Of a stretch of 64,000 nucleotides of DNA, positions 45,604 through 54,383 are shown piece by piece. The notes below the pieces were generated by a model. The model saw nothing but the letters and a program-made list of their open reading frames with translations, was not told the DNA's origin and searched no databases. This stretch comes from Deltaproteobacteria bacterium. Lineage in GTDB: Bacteria > Myxococcota > Myxococcia > Myxococcales > SZAS-1. The stretch lies in the NCBI GenBank assembly GCA_018266075.1, contig JAFEBB010000002.1:160111-224110 (forward strand), written 5' to 3'. Each line of letters starts with the position of its first letter. Position 1 is the first letter of the stretch. Both the position numbers and the translations under genes were made by a program.

Positions 45604-46875
45604 ATGCGGATTTGCAAGTTCATGGTCGCCACGGCCCTCACGCTCTCGGCCACGTCATGTCGGCCCGGGGCAGAGCACGTTGCTCCAAGCGAGGCCGCGC
45701 CTCAGGCAGCACCTGCGCCCCGAGGTGACGCGCTCGAGTTGCGCTTTCGCGTCCCGGTCGATGGTGCGCCGTCGCGTGGCCCATCGGATGCGAAGGTGAC
45801 GATTGTCGAGTTTGTCGACTACCAGTGCCCCTCTTGCGCCCAAGCCAACGCGAGCGTCGACCAGCTTCTTTCAAAGTATGAAGTGCAGACGCGGCTGGTG
45901 GTGCGGATGAATCCGCTCATCAATCACCCCCATGCGCGCGCTGCCGCGCTGGCCGCGCTGGCCGCGGCCGAGCAGGGCCGCTTCTGGGAGATGCATCAAC
46001 AGCTGTTCGCCAGCCAAACACAGCTCGACGAGCCCGGGTTGCTCCGCTGCGCGAAGGCCGCGGGGCTGAACCTGGACCGCTTTCAGATCGATCGGACGTC
46101 CGAGAAGGTCCTCGCGCTGCTCGATCGCGACGTGGGGCTGGCGCAGCGCATCGGCGCCATCGGGACGCCTACCTACTTCATCAATGGTCGCAAGCTCGCC
46201 GGCGCGCAAGCCTTCGGCGCCCTCGCGTCGACGGTGGACATGGAGCTCGCGCGGGTGGGCTCGCTCGCGCCCTATCTCGCCGACGGCGGGCTCTACGCGG
46301 CGCTGGTGGCGCGCGGGCTCGACGAGGTTCCAGGCGACGCGATCGCCGGGTGTCCGGGCGTGGGCGAGACGATCGTGCTCGGACGGGCGCCGACGCGCGG
46401 GCCCGACGGTGCGCCCATCACCATCGTGGTCTTCACCGACTTCGAGGAGCCCTTCTCCAAATCGTCGCAGATCACCCTCAAAGCCCTCGAGGCGCGCTAC
46501 CCGGGCAAGCTGCGAATCGTGTCCAAGCAATATCCCCTCGCGTTCGATGCCCACGCGAAGTCGGCTGCGCGCGCGGCGCTGGCCGCCGCCGACCAGGGGA
46601 AGTACTGGGAGCTCCACGACCTGCTCTTTGCCCACGCCGAGCAGCTCGAGCCTGCGGACATTCTTGCCTATGCCAAGCAGCTCGGGCTGGATCTCGATCG
46701 ATTCAACAGCGCCTGGAACGGCCCGGAGACCGAGCAGCGCCTCGCGTCCGACGTCGCCGAGGCCGAGGCCCTCGGCGTGAACGGTGCGCCCACCTTCTTC
46801 GTGAATGGAACGGAGATCGTGGGCGCGATGCCGGCCAGTGCCTTCGAAGACGTGATCAACAACGCGCTTCACTAG
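45604..46875 (+). CDS. Lipoprotein with tandem DsbA/thioredoxin-4 domains
   Basis: The 423-residue protein has a lipoprotein-like signal (ATSC near Cys19) and two thioredoxin-fold domains. The first (about 60-230) has VDYQCPSC with active Cys75 and Cys78 and the cis-Pro region IGTPTYFINGRKL. The second (about 270-423) has FTDFEEPFSKSS, with no Cys, but keeps NGAPTFFVNGTEI. So one domain can exchange disulfides and the other is structural or substrate-binding. It follows the anti-sigma gene closely (27 bp) and probably belongs to the same operon, suggesting a thiol-stress regulon. Confidence 0.85.
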   Translation: MRICKFMVATALTLSATSCRPGAEHVAPSEAAPQAAPAPRGDALELRFRVPVDGAPSRGPSDAKVTIVEFVDYQCPSCAQANASVDQLLSKYEVQTRLVVRMNPLINHPHARAAALAALAAAEQGRFWEMHQQLFASQTQLDEPGLLRCAKAAGLNLDRFQIDRTSEKVLALLDRDVGLAQRIGAIGTPTYFINGRKLAGAQAFGALASTVDMELARVGSLAPYLADGGLYAALVARGLDEVPGDAIAGCPGVGETIVLGRAPTRGPDGAPITIVVFTDFEEPFSKSSQITLKALEARYPGKLRIVSKQYPLAFDAHAKSAARAALAAADQGKYWELHDLLFAHAEQLEPADILAYAKQLGLDLDRFNSAWNGPETEQRLASDVAEAEALGVNGAPTFFVNGTEIVGAMPASAFEDVINNALH

Positions 46876-46897
46876 CCATCTCACCACGGAGTGACGC

Positions 46898-47431
46898 ATG
46901 ACCCGCGACGCCCTCGGCGTGGCCATGGAGAGGTATGCCCGCGGAGACGCCTCCGCCTTTGGCGAGGTGCACGACGCGCTGTCGCCAAAGCTGGACGCGT
47001 TCCTCACTGCACAGACGCGCAACCGGCACCTGGCCGAAGATCTGCGCCAGCAGACCTTCCTGCAGGTGCACAAGCACCGCGCGCGCTTCAAGCCCGGCGC
47101 AGCCGTGGAGACCTGGGTCTTCGCGATCGCGCGGCGGCTGCTGATCGATCTGTTTCGCCGGAGCAAGTTGGACGCTCGATTGCCCATCACCGATGCGCCG
47201 TCGCCCGAGCGCCCGGACGATCTCGCCTGCGCGCGGCAGGTGGGCCGGTTCGTGGCGGAGACGGTCGACCGGCTACCGGAGAACCAGCGGGTGGCCTTCG
47301 AGATGCTGAAGGGCGAGGGCTGCTCGCTGGTGGAGACCGCCCAGGCTCTCGGGACGAGCGTCACCGCGGTGAAGTTGCGGGTTCACCGGGCGTACGTGGC
47401 ACTGCGCGGGGTCCTTCGCGAATGCGCGTGA
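46898..47431 (+). CDS. Second ECF RNA polymerase sigma factor
   Basis: The 177-residue protein has region 2 (HLAEDLRQQTFLQVHKHRARF, AVETWVFAIARRLLIDLFRRSK) and region 4 (LPENQRVAFEMLKGEGCSLVETAQALGTSVTAVKLRVHRAY). It starts 23 bp after the thioredoxin-lipoprotein stop and has no anti-sigma gene beside it. It may depend on the upstream anti-sigma or on another protein. The two ECF genes around the thioredoxin gene suggest a linked regulatory unit. Confidence 0.88.
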   Translation: MTRDALGVAMERYARGDASAFGEVHDALSPKLDAFLTAQTRNRHLAEDLRQQTFLQVHKHRARFKPGAAVETWVFAIARRLLIDLFRRSKLDARLPITDAPSPERPDDLACARQVGRFVAETVDRLPENQRVAFEMLKGEGCSLVETAQALGTSVTAVKLRVHRAYVALRGVLRECA

Positions 47432-47481
47432 TGATGAGGCGGCTGCGCGGTTCTTCTTTGATGGGGTAGCTCGCATCCTCC

Positions 47482-47679
47482 ATGAGACTGACGCGTTTCA
47501 CTCTCATGGACCCAGCCGTGCTCGCCGAGTTCACCCGCCTCCACGAGCTGTCGAAGGCCCGCGAGCTCAGCGCCGAGGAGCAGACGCGCTGGACCGAGCT
47601 GAAGGCCAAGCTGGTCGCTGATCAGGAGCGGTCGGCAGCGCCGAACCCGAATCGCCGGCCCATCAGCAAGCCCGGCTAG
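47482..47679 (+). CDS. Small hypothetical protein, possibly a truncated PilZ-type N-terminus
   Basis: The 65-residue frame (ATG at 47482, second ATG at 47506) contains VLAEFTRLHELSKARELSAEEQTRWTELKAKL, a helical segment like the N-terminal part of myxobacterial PilZ regulators, followed by a short basic tail and a stop. No ribosome site is clear. It could be a real small protein or a fragment. From 47680 to 47889 no gene is visible. Confidence 0.35.
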   Translation: MRLTRFTLMDPAVLAEFTRLHELSKARELSAEEQTRWTELKAKLVADQERSAAPNPNRRPISKPG

Positions 47680-47837
47680 ATCACGTTCGGGGCGACGCGA
47701 GTGGCGCCGCTCGACTCCGGCGCTTCGCGGCTCCGCTCGGGTTGACCGGTACGAGATCGTCGGAACCCGAAGTCGGAAACGCGCGCAGCGGGCCCGGCCG
47801 AGGCCCAAGGAATCGACCCGGAGTGCGGACGCTCGTC

Positions 47838-47869
47838 GCGCGCCATCGCGCTTGTCGCTCATGGCGCGC
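47838..47869. repeat. Inverted repeat in front of a histidine kinase gene
   Basis: GCGCGCCAT and ATGGCGCGC (47838-47846 and 47861-47869) form a perfect 9-bp inverted repeat with a 14-bp spacer. A TATGCT (-10-like) at 47873-47878 follows, only 11 bp before the kinase ATG at 47890, which has no ribosome site, so transcription may start almost at the start codon and the repeat may be an operator. Confidence 0.35.
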
Positions 47870-47889
47870 TGGTATGCTCACCCGCAGTC

Positions 47890-49227
47890 ATGAGCAACCT
47901 GGCGGCGCTGATCCTCCTGTTCGCCGGTCTCAACGTGGTGAACGTGCTCGTGTCGGGCCTGCTCTGGTTCGAGCACCGGACCCCGCTGCACCGCGCCTTC
48001 GTGCTGATGTGGTGCGGGTCGGTGCTCTCGCTGGCGGCAAACGGGCTCGTGACCGGGCCTTTGCTGCCGCTGGCGGCGCTCGGGCCCACGTTCTTCATGA
48101 ACCTGAACCTCGCCGACATCATCCGGCGGGCGGTGGGGTTGCCCCCGACGTCGCGGCTTCACCTGAGCCTGTTCGCCGTGTCGACGGTGCTCTGTCTCGC
48201 CTTCACGGTCGCGCATGCGCCGTTCTGGATGGTCAGCCTGCCGGTGGTGATCGCCCTCGCGTTGCCGCTGTTTCACATCGCCGTGCGCGCGGTGCGCGCC
48301 CGGGGCTGGGGCCGGCTCTCCCTGACCGCGCGCGCGGTGATCGTGACCGCCACGGCCATCGGCCTCCACGAGCTCGACTATCCCTTTCTCCGGCTGGACC
48401 CGCGCTTCGCCCCGCTGGGCTTCGTGTTCGCCATCACCCTGGCGTTCGCGCTCTCCATCGGCGTGCCCGCGGTGATCCTCGAGGCCACCAGCGCCGAGGT
48501 GCGCCGGCTGCAAGCGGAGGCGATCCAGACCGAGCGGCTGGCGGCGCTGGGCGAGGCGGCGGCCGTGGTGGCCCACGAGGTCCGCAATCCGCTGGCCACC
48601 CTGACCAACATCACCCAGCTCTTGCGGCAGGAGGCCGGGCGCTCGGAGCGCGCGGAGAACCTGCTCTCGATGCAGCAGAGCGAGGTCAGCCGGTTGGATC
48701 GGCTGGTGGAGGATCTCCTGTCCTTCACCCGGCCGCTCCAGCCGCGACTGGCCAGCGTGGAGCTCACCGACCTCATCCGCAGCGTGACCGCGCTGGCCGA
48801 GCCTCGCGCCGCGGCAGCCCGGGTGCGCCTCGAGGTGGATCCCGGGCCCCAGCAGCAGCTCCACGCCGACGTCGATCAGCTGCACATGGCGCTGGGGAAC
48901 GTGCTCCAGAACGCGATCGAGGCCTCGCCGCAAGATGGGTGCGTGCGCGTGCAGGTGAACCGGCTCGACGGCCAGCTCAGCTTGCGCGTCGAGGACGAAG
49001 GCGCCGGCGTCCCCGCCGAGCTGCTGGCGCGGGTGTTCGAGCCCTTCTTCACCACGCGCGCGCAGGGGAGTGGGCTCGGGCTGGCGATCACCAAGCGGAT
49101 CATGAAGGCGCACGGCGGCGAGGTGCGGGTCACGAACCTGAGCCAGCGGGGCGCGCGGTTCGAGCTGGTGTTTGGACCCGAATCGCAGCTCGAGGTCTCG
49201 CGGCGCTCGGGTGGGACTGCGGGGTAG
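47890..49227 (+). CDS. Membrane sensor histidine kinase, NtrB-like class
   Basis: The 445-residue protein has six to seven membrane helices (residues 5-200), a HisKA with VAHEVRNPLATLTN and an HATPase domain with GSGLGLAITKRIMKAHGG. The helix array fits 5TM/7TM-type kinases that sense membrane-linked cues. No receiver is fused. A bidirectional gap of about 100 bp follows it (49228-49330). Confidence 0.85.
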   Translation: MSNLAALILLFAGLNVVNVLVSGLLWFEHRTPLHRAFVLMWCGSVLSLAANGLVTGPLLPLAALGPTFFMNLNLADIIRRAVGLPPTSRLHLSLFAVSTVLCLAFTVAHAPFWMVSLPVVIALALPLFHIAVRAVRARGWGRLSLTARAVIVTATAIGLHELDYPFLRLDPRFAPLGFVFAITLAFALSIGVPAVILEATSAEVRRLQAEAIQTERLAALGEAAAVVAHEVRNPLATLTNITQLLRQEAGRSERAENLLSMQQSEVSRLDRLVEDLLSFTRPLQPRLASVELTDLIRSVTALAEPRAAAARVRLEVDPGPQQQLHADVDQLHMALGNVLQNAIEASPQDGCVRVQVNRLDGQLSLRVEDEGAGVPAELLARVFEPFFTTRAQGSGLGLAITKRIMKAHGGEVRVTNLSQRGARFELVFGPESQLEVSRRSGGTAG

Positions 49228-49330
49228 AATTGGATTCGACTCGAGGGCAGGTGAAGGCGAAGGACTACCTGCCGATGTTGCGCGACGCGCTCGCGCGACT
49301 TTCAGCGCAGTGAGGGGCGGCAGCCGCGAT

Positions 49331-49520
49331 CTACTTGAGCACCCGGGGCCCGCCATCGGGGCATTCGCACGCGATGGTCTCGCCGCAGACGTCGCGCTTC
49401 TCCCCGCAGTCGAGCGTCGTGCCGAGACTCTGATGTCGGTAGCAGCCGCCCACGTGAGACTCGTCCTGGGCCGAGTAGGTGCACGCCGAGAGCAGAAGCA
49501 CCCGGCAGCTTCGCGAGCAT
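49331..49520 (-). pseudogene. Small Cys-rich lipoprotein gene with an N-terminal frameshift
   Basis: Starting from a GTG at 49501 one reads VLLLSACTYSAQDESHVGG, then CYRH, CGEKRDVCGE and CECPDGG, a lipobox-like signal plus a small Cys-rich domain to the stop at 49331. The natural signal start would be the ATG at 49520 (MLAKLP), one base out of frame, and a hydrophobic run appears only after the shift. The gene is either frameshifted or uses the GTG with a very short signal. Confidence 0.4.
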
Positions 49521-49533
49521 CTTCAGATCCTAC

Positions 49534-50220
49534 TTACCAATTCACCGGCTTGTCGAAGCGGTCGACGTAGTGGAGCCCGTTGCGTCCCTGCTGCGCGACG
49601 AGCGTGTCGACGAGGTCTTTGATGACCTCGGCGATCGTGAACCTCGCGCCCGCGCCGCCCATGTCCGTCTGCACCCAGCCCGGCGCCAGGAGCAGGTGCG
49701 CCTTGTCCGGGTGACGCACGGAGAAGCTGCGCATCAGCATGTTCAAGGCGGCTTTGCTGGCGCGATAGACGTCGTTTCCGCCGCGCACGTTGTCGGTGAG
49801 GCTGCCTTGCCCGGAGGACATCGCGCCCACCACGCCGCCTTCGCCCACGTTCGCCGTGAGCTGCTCGAGCGCGCGCATCGGCGCGAGCGCGTTGGTGACC
49901 ATCACTTTGACGAATTCGTCGGGCGCGATCTCGCCGACCGTCTCGCCCATTCCCTTCGCGTTCGCCACGCCGGCGTTGACGAAGAGGACGTCGAGCGACT
50001 TCCCCTGCAGGCGCGACCTGAGCGCCGCGATCTCGTCGTCACGGGTGATGTCGACGGTTTCAATGGCGAGCCGCTCGTTCTCGACCGCGTGCAGGGGCGT
50101 GGGTTTCCCCTGGCGGCACGTCCCGATGACACTCCAGCCGCGGGCGAGGAGCTCCTCGACGATGGCGAGACCGAGCCCGCGCGAGGCTCCGACGATGAGC
50201 GCCGATTTCTGCGACGACAT
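49534..50220 (-). CDS. Short-chain dehydrogenase/reductase
   Basis: The 228-residue protein has the NAD(P) Rossmann motif VGASRGLGLAI (9-19), the NAG motif (NAGVANAKG), and the catalytic set with Ser in AMSSGQGS and YRASK. Arg in CRQGKP after the second strand suggests NADPH preference. The ATG at 50220 is chosen over one six codons upstream because it aligns with the usual start. The substrate is unknown; carbonyl reduction is likely. Confidence 0.85.
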   Translation of the reverse strand: MSSQKSALIVGASRGLGLAIVEELLARGWSVIGTCRQGKPTPLHAVENERLAIETVDITRDDEIAALRSRLQGKSLDVLFVNAGVANAKGMGETVGEIAPDEFVKVMVTNALAPMRALEQLTANVGEGGVVGAMSSGQGSLTDNVRGGNDVYRASKAALNMLMRSFSVRHPDKAHLLLAPGWVQTDMGGAGARFTIAEVIKDLVDTLVAQQGRNGLHYVDRFDKPVNW

Positions 50221-50347
50221 GTCTCTACTCTCCGACACGCACGCTCACGCGGACCCGACCGGACACGGACCGCTGCTCCGGGCCGTCGGGCTGCGCCTGA
50301 ACCTCGACCTCGTCCTCACACGCCATGCGCGGTCTCCAACGAGGGGG

Positions 50348-51883
50348 CTACGGCGACACGCAGCGGTTGCTGGTCGCGTCGCACGGCACGCCGCCGCAGC
50401 AGTCCGTCGACGACGTGCAGGTCTGGCCGTAGAGCGCGCACGTGCCGCCGTCGCTCCGGTTGGCGCAGGTGCCGCTCGCGCTCCCCAGCGGCTGGTTGCA
50501 CGCGGTCCCCGCGCAGCAGTCGCCGTCGGTGGTGCAGGCGCCGCCGGCCGCGGTGCAGGCCGCGCCCAGACACACGTAGGGCGGACTGGTTCGGCTGGAG
50601 TTCGGCACGCAGGGCGCGTTGTTGCAGCAGTTCGCGCTCGAGGCGCACGCCTCTCCGGGCCCGACGCAGAGGGTCGCGTGGCAGCGCGGGACGCCGTTCA
50701 GGTCCGCCACGCAGGTGTCCTGGTTGTTGCAGTTGCCCGAGCAGCATCCGCACGTGGCGTTGCACGACGTGCTCGCGAGCTTGCAGATCTCTCCATCGGG
50801 CAGGCAGCTCGAGGGGACATGGCAGAAGCCGATGGTGCTCGGCGGGGTGATCTGACACGTCGCCGGCAGCGAGGCGCCGCCCGGAAGCCCCGCCGATCCA
50901 CAGCAGTCGGCGTCCTTCGTGCAGGTGTCGCCCACTTGGTGACAGCCGCTCGGCGTCTGGCACACCAGGAAGCCGTTCGGTCCGAAAGGCGCGCACAGCC
51001 CGCTGCAGCACCCGCCGCCGCAGATCGCCGCGCCCGTGCCGGCTTGGGCGCAGGTCTGACCGGCCGACGCGCCGCACAGCGTCCCTTCGACCTGGCAAGT
51101 GGCGTTGTTCATGACTGCGGCGCAAGTGCCCACCGCCCCGCCGTCGGCGAGGGTGCACAAGCCGCTGCAGCAGTCTGAGCCCTGGCGGCAGCTGTCGCCG
51201 CTCTGGGTGCAGCGCGACGCCGGGGCGCAGTAGCCGTCGGGCGAGCAGAAGCCGGAGCAGCACTCGCCGCACGCCGCGCAGGGGTTGCCCAGGGTGGCGC
51301 AGGTGGCGTTGAGCGTGGCGCAGGTGCCGGAGACGCACGAGCCGCTGCAGCAGTCGGCGTCGGCCGAGCAGGTGCTCGCGTCGGCGATGCAGGTGCACGC
51401 GCCGTGGTTGCAGGTGGCCGAGCAGCAATCGCCGTCGGCCGAGCAGGTGCCGCCGGGCGCGCCGCAGCTGGCGCCCGTGGATCCCGAGCTGCCGCTGGTC
51501 GAGCTGGTGGAAGAGCCCGAGCCGGTGGTGCCCGTGGAGCCCGAGCCGGAGGTTCCCGTGGAGCTCGAGGTGCCGGTGGACGTCGAGCTCGCGCTCGAGG
51601 TGGACGAGCCGGTGGAGCCGGCGCTGCTCGAGGTTCCAGATGAGGCGGTGCTCGACGTGGAGCCGGAGCTGCTCGAGCTGCTCGCGGTGGACGTCGTCGT
51701 GCTCGCGCCGCTCGAGCTGCCCGTGACCGAACCTGTCGAGGACGCCGTGCTGCTGGTGGACGTCGTGGTCGCGCCCGTGCCGCTGGTCGAGCTGGCGCTG
51801 CTACCGGATTTGGAGTTGCCGCAGCCCACGGAGAACAACAGCGCCGCCACAGCGAACGCCACCGAACCACGACGAAGCGACAT
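50348..51883 (-). CDS. Large Cys-rich stalked lipoprotein with knotted repeats
   Basis: The 511-residue protein has a lipobox (SVGC), about 130 residues of Ser/Thr/Gly stalk, and then some ten copies of a Cys module of the form C-x(4-6)-G-x-C-x(4-5)-DCCSGxC (for example CSADGDCCSATC, CSADADCCSGSC, CRQGSDCCSGLC). This is the dense double-Cys knottin pattern. The ATG at 51883 has GGGGGAC upstream. It is expected on the cell surface. Binding, adhesion or toxin-like function is possible but nothing indicates which. Confidence 0.8.
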   Translation of the reverse strand: MSLRRGSVAFAVAALLFSVGCGNSKSGSSASSTSGTGATTTSTSSTASSTGSVTGSSSGASTTTSTASSSSSSGSTSSTASSGTSSSAGSTGSSTSSASSTSTGTSSSTGTSGSGSTGTTGSGSSTSSTSGSSGSTGASCGAPGGTCSADGDCCSATCNHGACTCIADASTCSADADCCSGSCVSGTCATLNATCATLGNPCAACGECCSGFCSPDGYCAPASRCTQSGDSCRQGSDCCSGLCTLADGGAVGTCAAVMNNATCQVEGTLCGASAGQTCAQAGTGAAICGGGCCSGLCAPFGPNGFLVCQTPSGCHQVGDTCTKDADCCGSAGLPGGASLPATCQITPPSTIGFCHVPSSCLPDGEICKLASTSCNATCGCCSGNCNNQDTCVADLNGVPRCHATLCVGPGEACASSANCCNNAPCVPNSSRTSPPYVCLGAACTAAGGACTTDGDCCAGTACNQPLGSASGTCANRSDGGTCALYGQTCTSSTDCCGGVPCDATSNRCVSP

Positions 51884-52061
51884 GGTGTCCCCCGGAGTCC
51901 CTGCCGTCACGCACGCGTGGGCGGAGCCTCGATGGAGAGGCAGCATAGTCGAGAGGGTTCACCCTTCAGATGATGAAGTTGAGGAGCGCCGCCCCAGGGG
52001 CGCTCATCGTCGTGGAAGCCCTGGAGGTGCCCGGTCGCGTCGTCTCGCGGTCGGTGCGCCT

Positions 52062-52289
52062 TCACATCGCGCGACCCGAGCGCCGGGTCACGCTGAGCAC
52101 CAGCGCTTGCCCGCATGGGGAGCAGGTGGCCGCAATCTCCGGCTCGATCAGCGGAGGCGCCTGGGTGGTGTGCCGACACGTGGGGCAGGAGAAGAAGGGC
52201 TGCCCCTCGGTGAGGTTGACGGTCTTCCGCTCGTCGGCTGCGAGGCCCGACGCGGCCGAGGCGGAAGCTGCGCCGTTCCCGCTCAACAC
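52062..52289 (-). CDS. Small zinc-ribbon protein
   Basis: The 75-residue protein starts at a GTG at 52289, overlapping the stop of the upstream Cys-rich lipoprotein gene by 7 bp, so the two are likely coupled. It has an Ala/Ser-rich N-terminus and a zinc-ribbon core with FSCPTCRHTT and CSPCGQALVLS, the two CxxC pairs 22 residues apart. No function is evident. 51884-52061 upstream of the next gene holds nothing clear. Confidence 0.5.
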   Translation of the reverse strand: MLSGNGAASASAASGLAADERKTVNLTEGQPFFSCPTCRHTTQAPPLIEPEIAATCSPCGQALVLSVTRRSGRAM

Positions 52290-52777
52290 TGGCCGCTCCC
52301 GGTCACGGTCTGTGCCGAGCCGCCCGGACACGTGAGATCGCAGGTGGAGCCGCTGCAGCTCACGCCGCACGAGGGCCCCGTGCACGTCACGTGGCAGGTC
52401 GCGCCGTTCGTGCAGGAGACGCTGCCGCTCTGCCCGACAGTTACTGTGCAGGTGGCGTGATCACAGTCGAAGCTGCCGCTCTCACCCATCGTCAGGGTGC
52501 AGGTGCTGCCGTCCTTGCAGCTCGCACTGCACGAGCCCTGGCAGGAGCCGCTGCACGTGTTCTGGCTGAGGCAGGAGAGCGAGGCGCTCTGGCCGGAGCC
52601 ACCGCCATCTCCGCCACCCCCCGACCAGGTGCAGCTCGCGCCCGTCTGGCAGGTGCAGCTCGACGCCGTACAGGTGCAAGCGGGACCGGGACACGCGGAG
52701 CCCGCCTTGGTCGCGCCACCACATCCGCTTGCCGTCGACAGCATGGCCAGTGAAACCACGAGGAGCCCAGTTCTCAC
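52283..52777 (-). CDS. Cys-rich repeat lipoprotein
   Basis: The 164-residue protein starts at a GTG at 52777 with TTGGAGGT upstream, followed by a signal with lipobox ASGC. The body is built of short repeats around Ser/Gly/Cys, such as CTCTASSCTCQTGASC, with runs like SCTNGATCHVTCTGPSC that resemble parallel beta-helix coils with stacked Cys. A surface protein is inferred. It precedes a zinc-ribbon gene with overlapping coding ends. Confidence 0.7.
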   Translation of the reverse strand: MRTGLLVVSLAMLSTASGCGGATKAGSACPGPACTCTASSCTCQTGASCTWSGGGGDGGGSGQSASLSCLSQNTCSGSCQGSCSASCKDGSTCTLTMGESGSFDCDHATCTVTVGQSGSVSCTNGATCHVTCTGPSCGVSCSGSTCDLTCPGGSAQTVTGSGQC

Positions 52778-52849
52778 GTCGACCTCCAACCCACCGGCCC
52801 ACTGCAGATACGACCGCGCGCCGCTGCCTTCGTACACATGGCGAAGACC

Positions 52850-52980
52850 GGGTCTGGATGCAGGAGTCGGCGGGCAGCTCCGGGTCGTGGCACTTCTTGT
52901 ACCTCTTGCCGCTCCCGCACCAGCAGGGGGCGTTGCGGCCAGGCTTGGCGGCCCACAGGTACCTCGACGTCGGCGCGAGG
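52850..52980 (-). pseudogene. SEC-C motif fragment (remnant)
   Basis: The minus strand encodes PGRNAPCWCGSGKRYKKCHD, the C-terminal zinc-binding SEC-C motif, but the frame has no proper start gene before it and no matching stop after PELPAD. It is nearly identical in DNA to the 3' end of the SEC-C gene at 58668-58770, so it looks like a duplicated and decayed fragment. An ATG at 53003 could start a short version, which would overlap the next gene. Confidence 0.5.
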
Positions 52981-53001
52981 CCGAATAGAGTGACGCCCTC
53001 C

Positions 53002-54216
53002 ATGGCTGAACGTCGGTTCGAAGATCCCGAGCAACTCAAGGCCTGGCTCGCCGTGCGCTCGCGCGAGGCCGCGGGCGAGCTGCGCACCGAAGCGCTGGCC
53101 CTGTTCCAGGCGCTGCGTCCATTGCCCACCGGGGCCTCGCTTCCGCGCCGGCTTGGACATTCGCTCGCGCTGCCGTTCGCCCTCCTGGGCCACGTCTGGC
53201 GGAACCCGGCCCTGCGCCGCGCGTACCTGCGCGCGACCGTCCCGGTGGCGGCGCTCACGCTGCTCATCGGAATCGCCGGGGGGATCTGGTGGTACCGCGA
53301 CCAGGAGCTCGACGCGGAGGCCCCCGACAAGGATGGCGTCACGGTGGTGATCGCCGGCAAGCCGCTGGTGCACCTCGTCGACCAGACCTTGAAGGCGCAC
53401 GAGGCCGCGAAGGCCAAGAAGGCGGGCGCTCCCGACGCGGAGGACGAGCTCGACGAGGCCGCGCGGGACGTCGAGGTCGCGGCCGACGACGCCGAAGACG
53501 CGCGCCGTGCGCAGCAGCGGGCCAAGGTGGCCTGGGGCTCTGCGCTCTACGGTGCGCTGGTGCTGGTGGAGGCCTGCCTGCTGGCGCTCGCGCGCGACCA
53601 CCAGGATCAGCTCACCCGCGCGGTGGCCCTGGCCTCGGGCGCGCCGCCCGATGATCCGGAGCGCACCCCGCGGATCCGCCTCGACGTCCGCTGGGTGCTC
53701 CGCAAGATCAAGCGCCGCTTCATCGGCCTGATGATCTTCACCTGCTGTCTGCTGCCCGCGACCGTCTTCGGCCCCTTCTTTGGTCGGTGGGGCGCCGCGC
53801 TGCTGACCTCCACGTTCGCCGTGGGCTGGGGCGCATACTGGGCGTCCGTGTTCGCGCTCGGGCGCAGCAAGCTGGCCTGGACCCATGCGCTCCCTGGCGA
53901 GCCGTGGTTCCTGCAGCTCGAGCAGCGCCTGGGGTCGCGCGCTTGGATGGTGAGCTGGTTCGGGCCGCGGCTCTACGTGCGCGTCCTCCGTCGGGTGACG
54001 CGCTCGGTGGCCCCGGCCACGCTGGCCTTCGAGCGCGCGCACGTCGAAGGCCTGGGGCTGGGCCTGGGACACGCCATCTGCGGACTGCCCGTGCTCAATG
54101 CGCTGACCCGACCGGTGTTCGCCGTGGCGGCGACGCACGCGCTCATTCCCCACCTGGTGGTGGAAGCCACCGAGGTCGCGCGCGGCGCGACGGATGATCC
54201 GAGCAGGGTGGCCTAG
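53002..54216 (+). CDS. Multi-pass membrane protein, unknown function
   Basis: The 404-residue protein has an N-terminal soluble helical part, a membrane helix near 85-105 (AALTLLIGIAGGIWWY), a charged coiled-coil-like region (AKAKKAGAPDAEDELDEAARDVEVAADDAEDARR at about 145-180, in pieces), and four to five further membrane helices in the second half. I recognise no domain. The ATG at 53002 has only a weak ribosome site. The gene ends convergently with a tiny open frame on the other strand. Confidence 0.65.
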   Translation: MAERRFEDPEQLKAWLAVRSREAAGELRTEALALFQALRPLPTGASLPRRLGHSLALPFALLGHVWRNPALRRAYLRATVPVAALTLLIGIAGGIWWYRDQELDAEAPDKDGVTVVIAGKPLVHLVDQTLKAHEAAKAKKAGAPDAEDELDEAARDVEVAADDAEDARRAQQRAKVAWGSALYGALVLVEACLLALARDHQDQLTRAVALASGAPPDDPERTPRIRLDVRWVLRKIKRRFIGLMIFTCCLLPATVFGPFFGRWGAALLTSTFAVGWGAYWASVFALGRSKLAWTHALPGEPWFLQLEQRLGSRAWMVSWFGPRLYVRVLRRVTRSVAPATLAFERAHVEGLGLGLGHAICGLPVLNALTRPVFAVAATHALIPHLVVEATEVARGATDDPSRVA

Positions 54217-54383
54217 CCCAGGAATCGGTTGGCTCCGGCGTTGACGCGGACGCCGAGCGTCTCGTCGAGCGCATTCACCACCTCCAGGGGATGGCCGCTC
54301 GACCGGCCAGCGTCGGCTCCCAGCCGATGGGACATGCGTAGCTTGTTGGCAAGCCGCGCGGGCGCCAGCTTGAGCAAACGCAT
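54213..54383 (-). CDS. Possible 56-residue protein opposite the start of a kinase gene
   Basis: The frame starts at an ATG at 54383 that shares CATG with the start of the opposite kinase gene at 54382, and runs to 54213, overlapping the stop of the preceding membrane protein gene by 3 bp. The product has normal composition (LAPARLANKLRMSHRLGAD, HPLEVVNALDETLGVRVN) and no motif. No ribosome site is clear. It could be real or a fortuitous reading of the kinase leader. Confidence 0.35.
   Translation of the reverse strand: MRLLKLAPARLANKLRMSHRLGADAGRSSGHPLEVVNALDETLGVRVNAGANRFLG

Noticed and set aside
49228..49313. Coding-like tail VKAKDYLPMLRDALARLSAQ after the kinase gene
   Set aside because: It is only about 20 residues with no independent start or ribosome site; possibly a relic, but not supportable as a gene.
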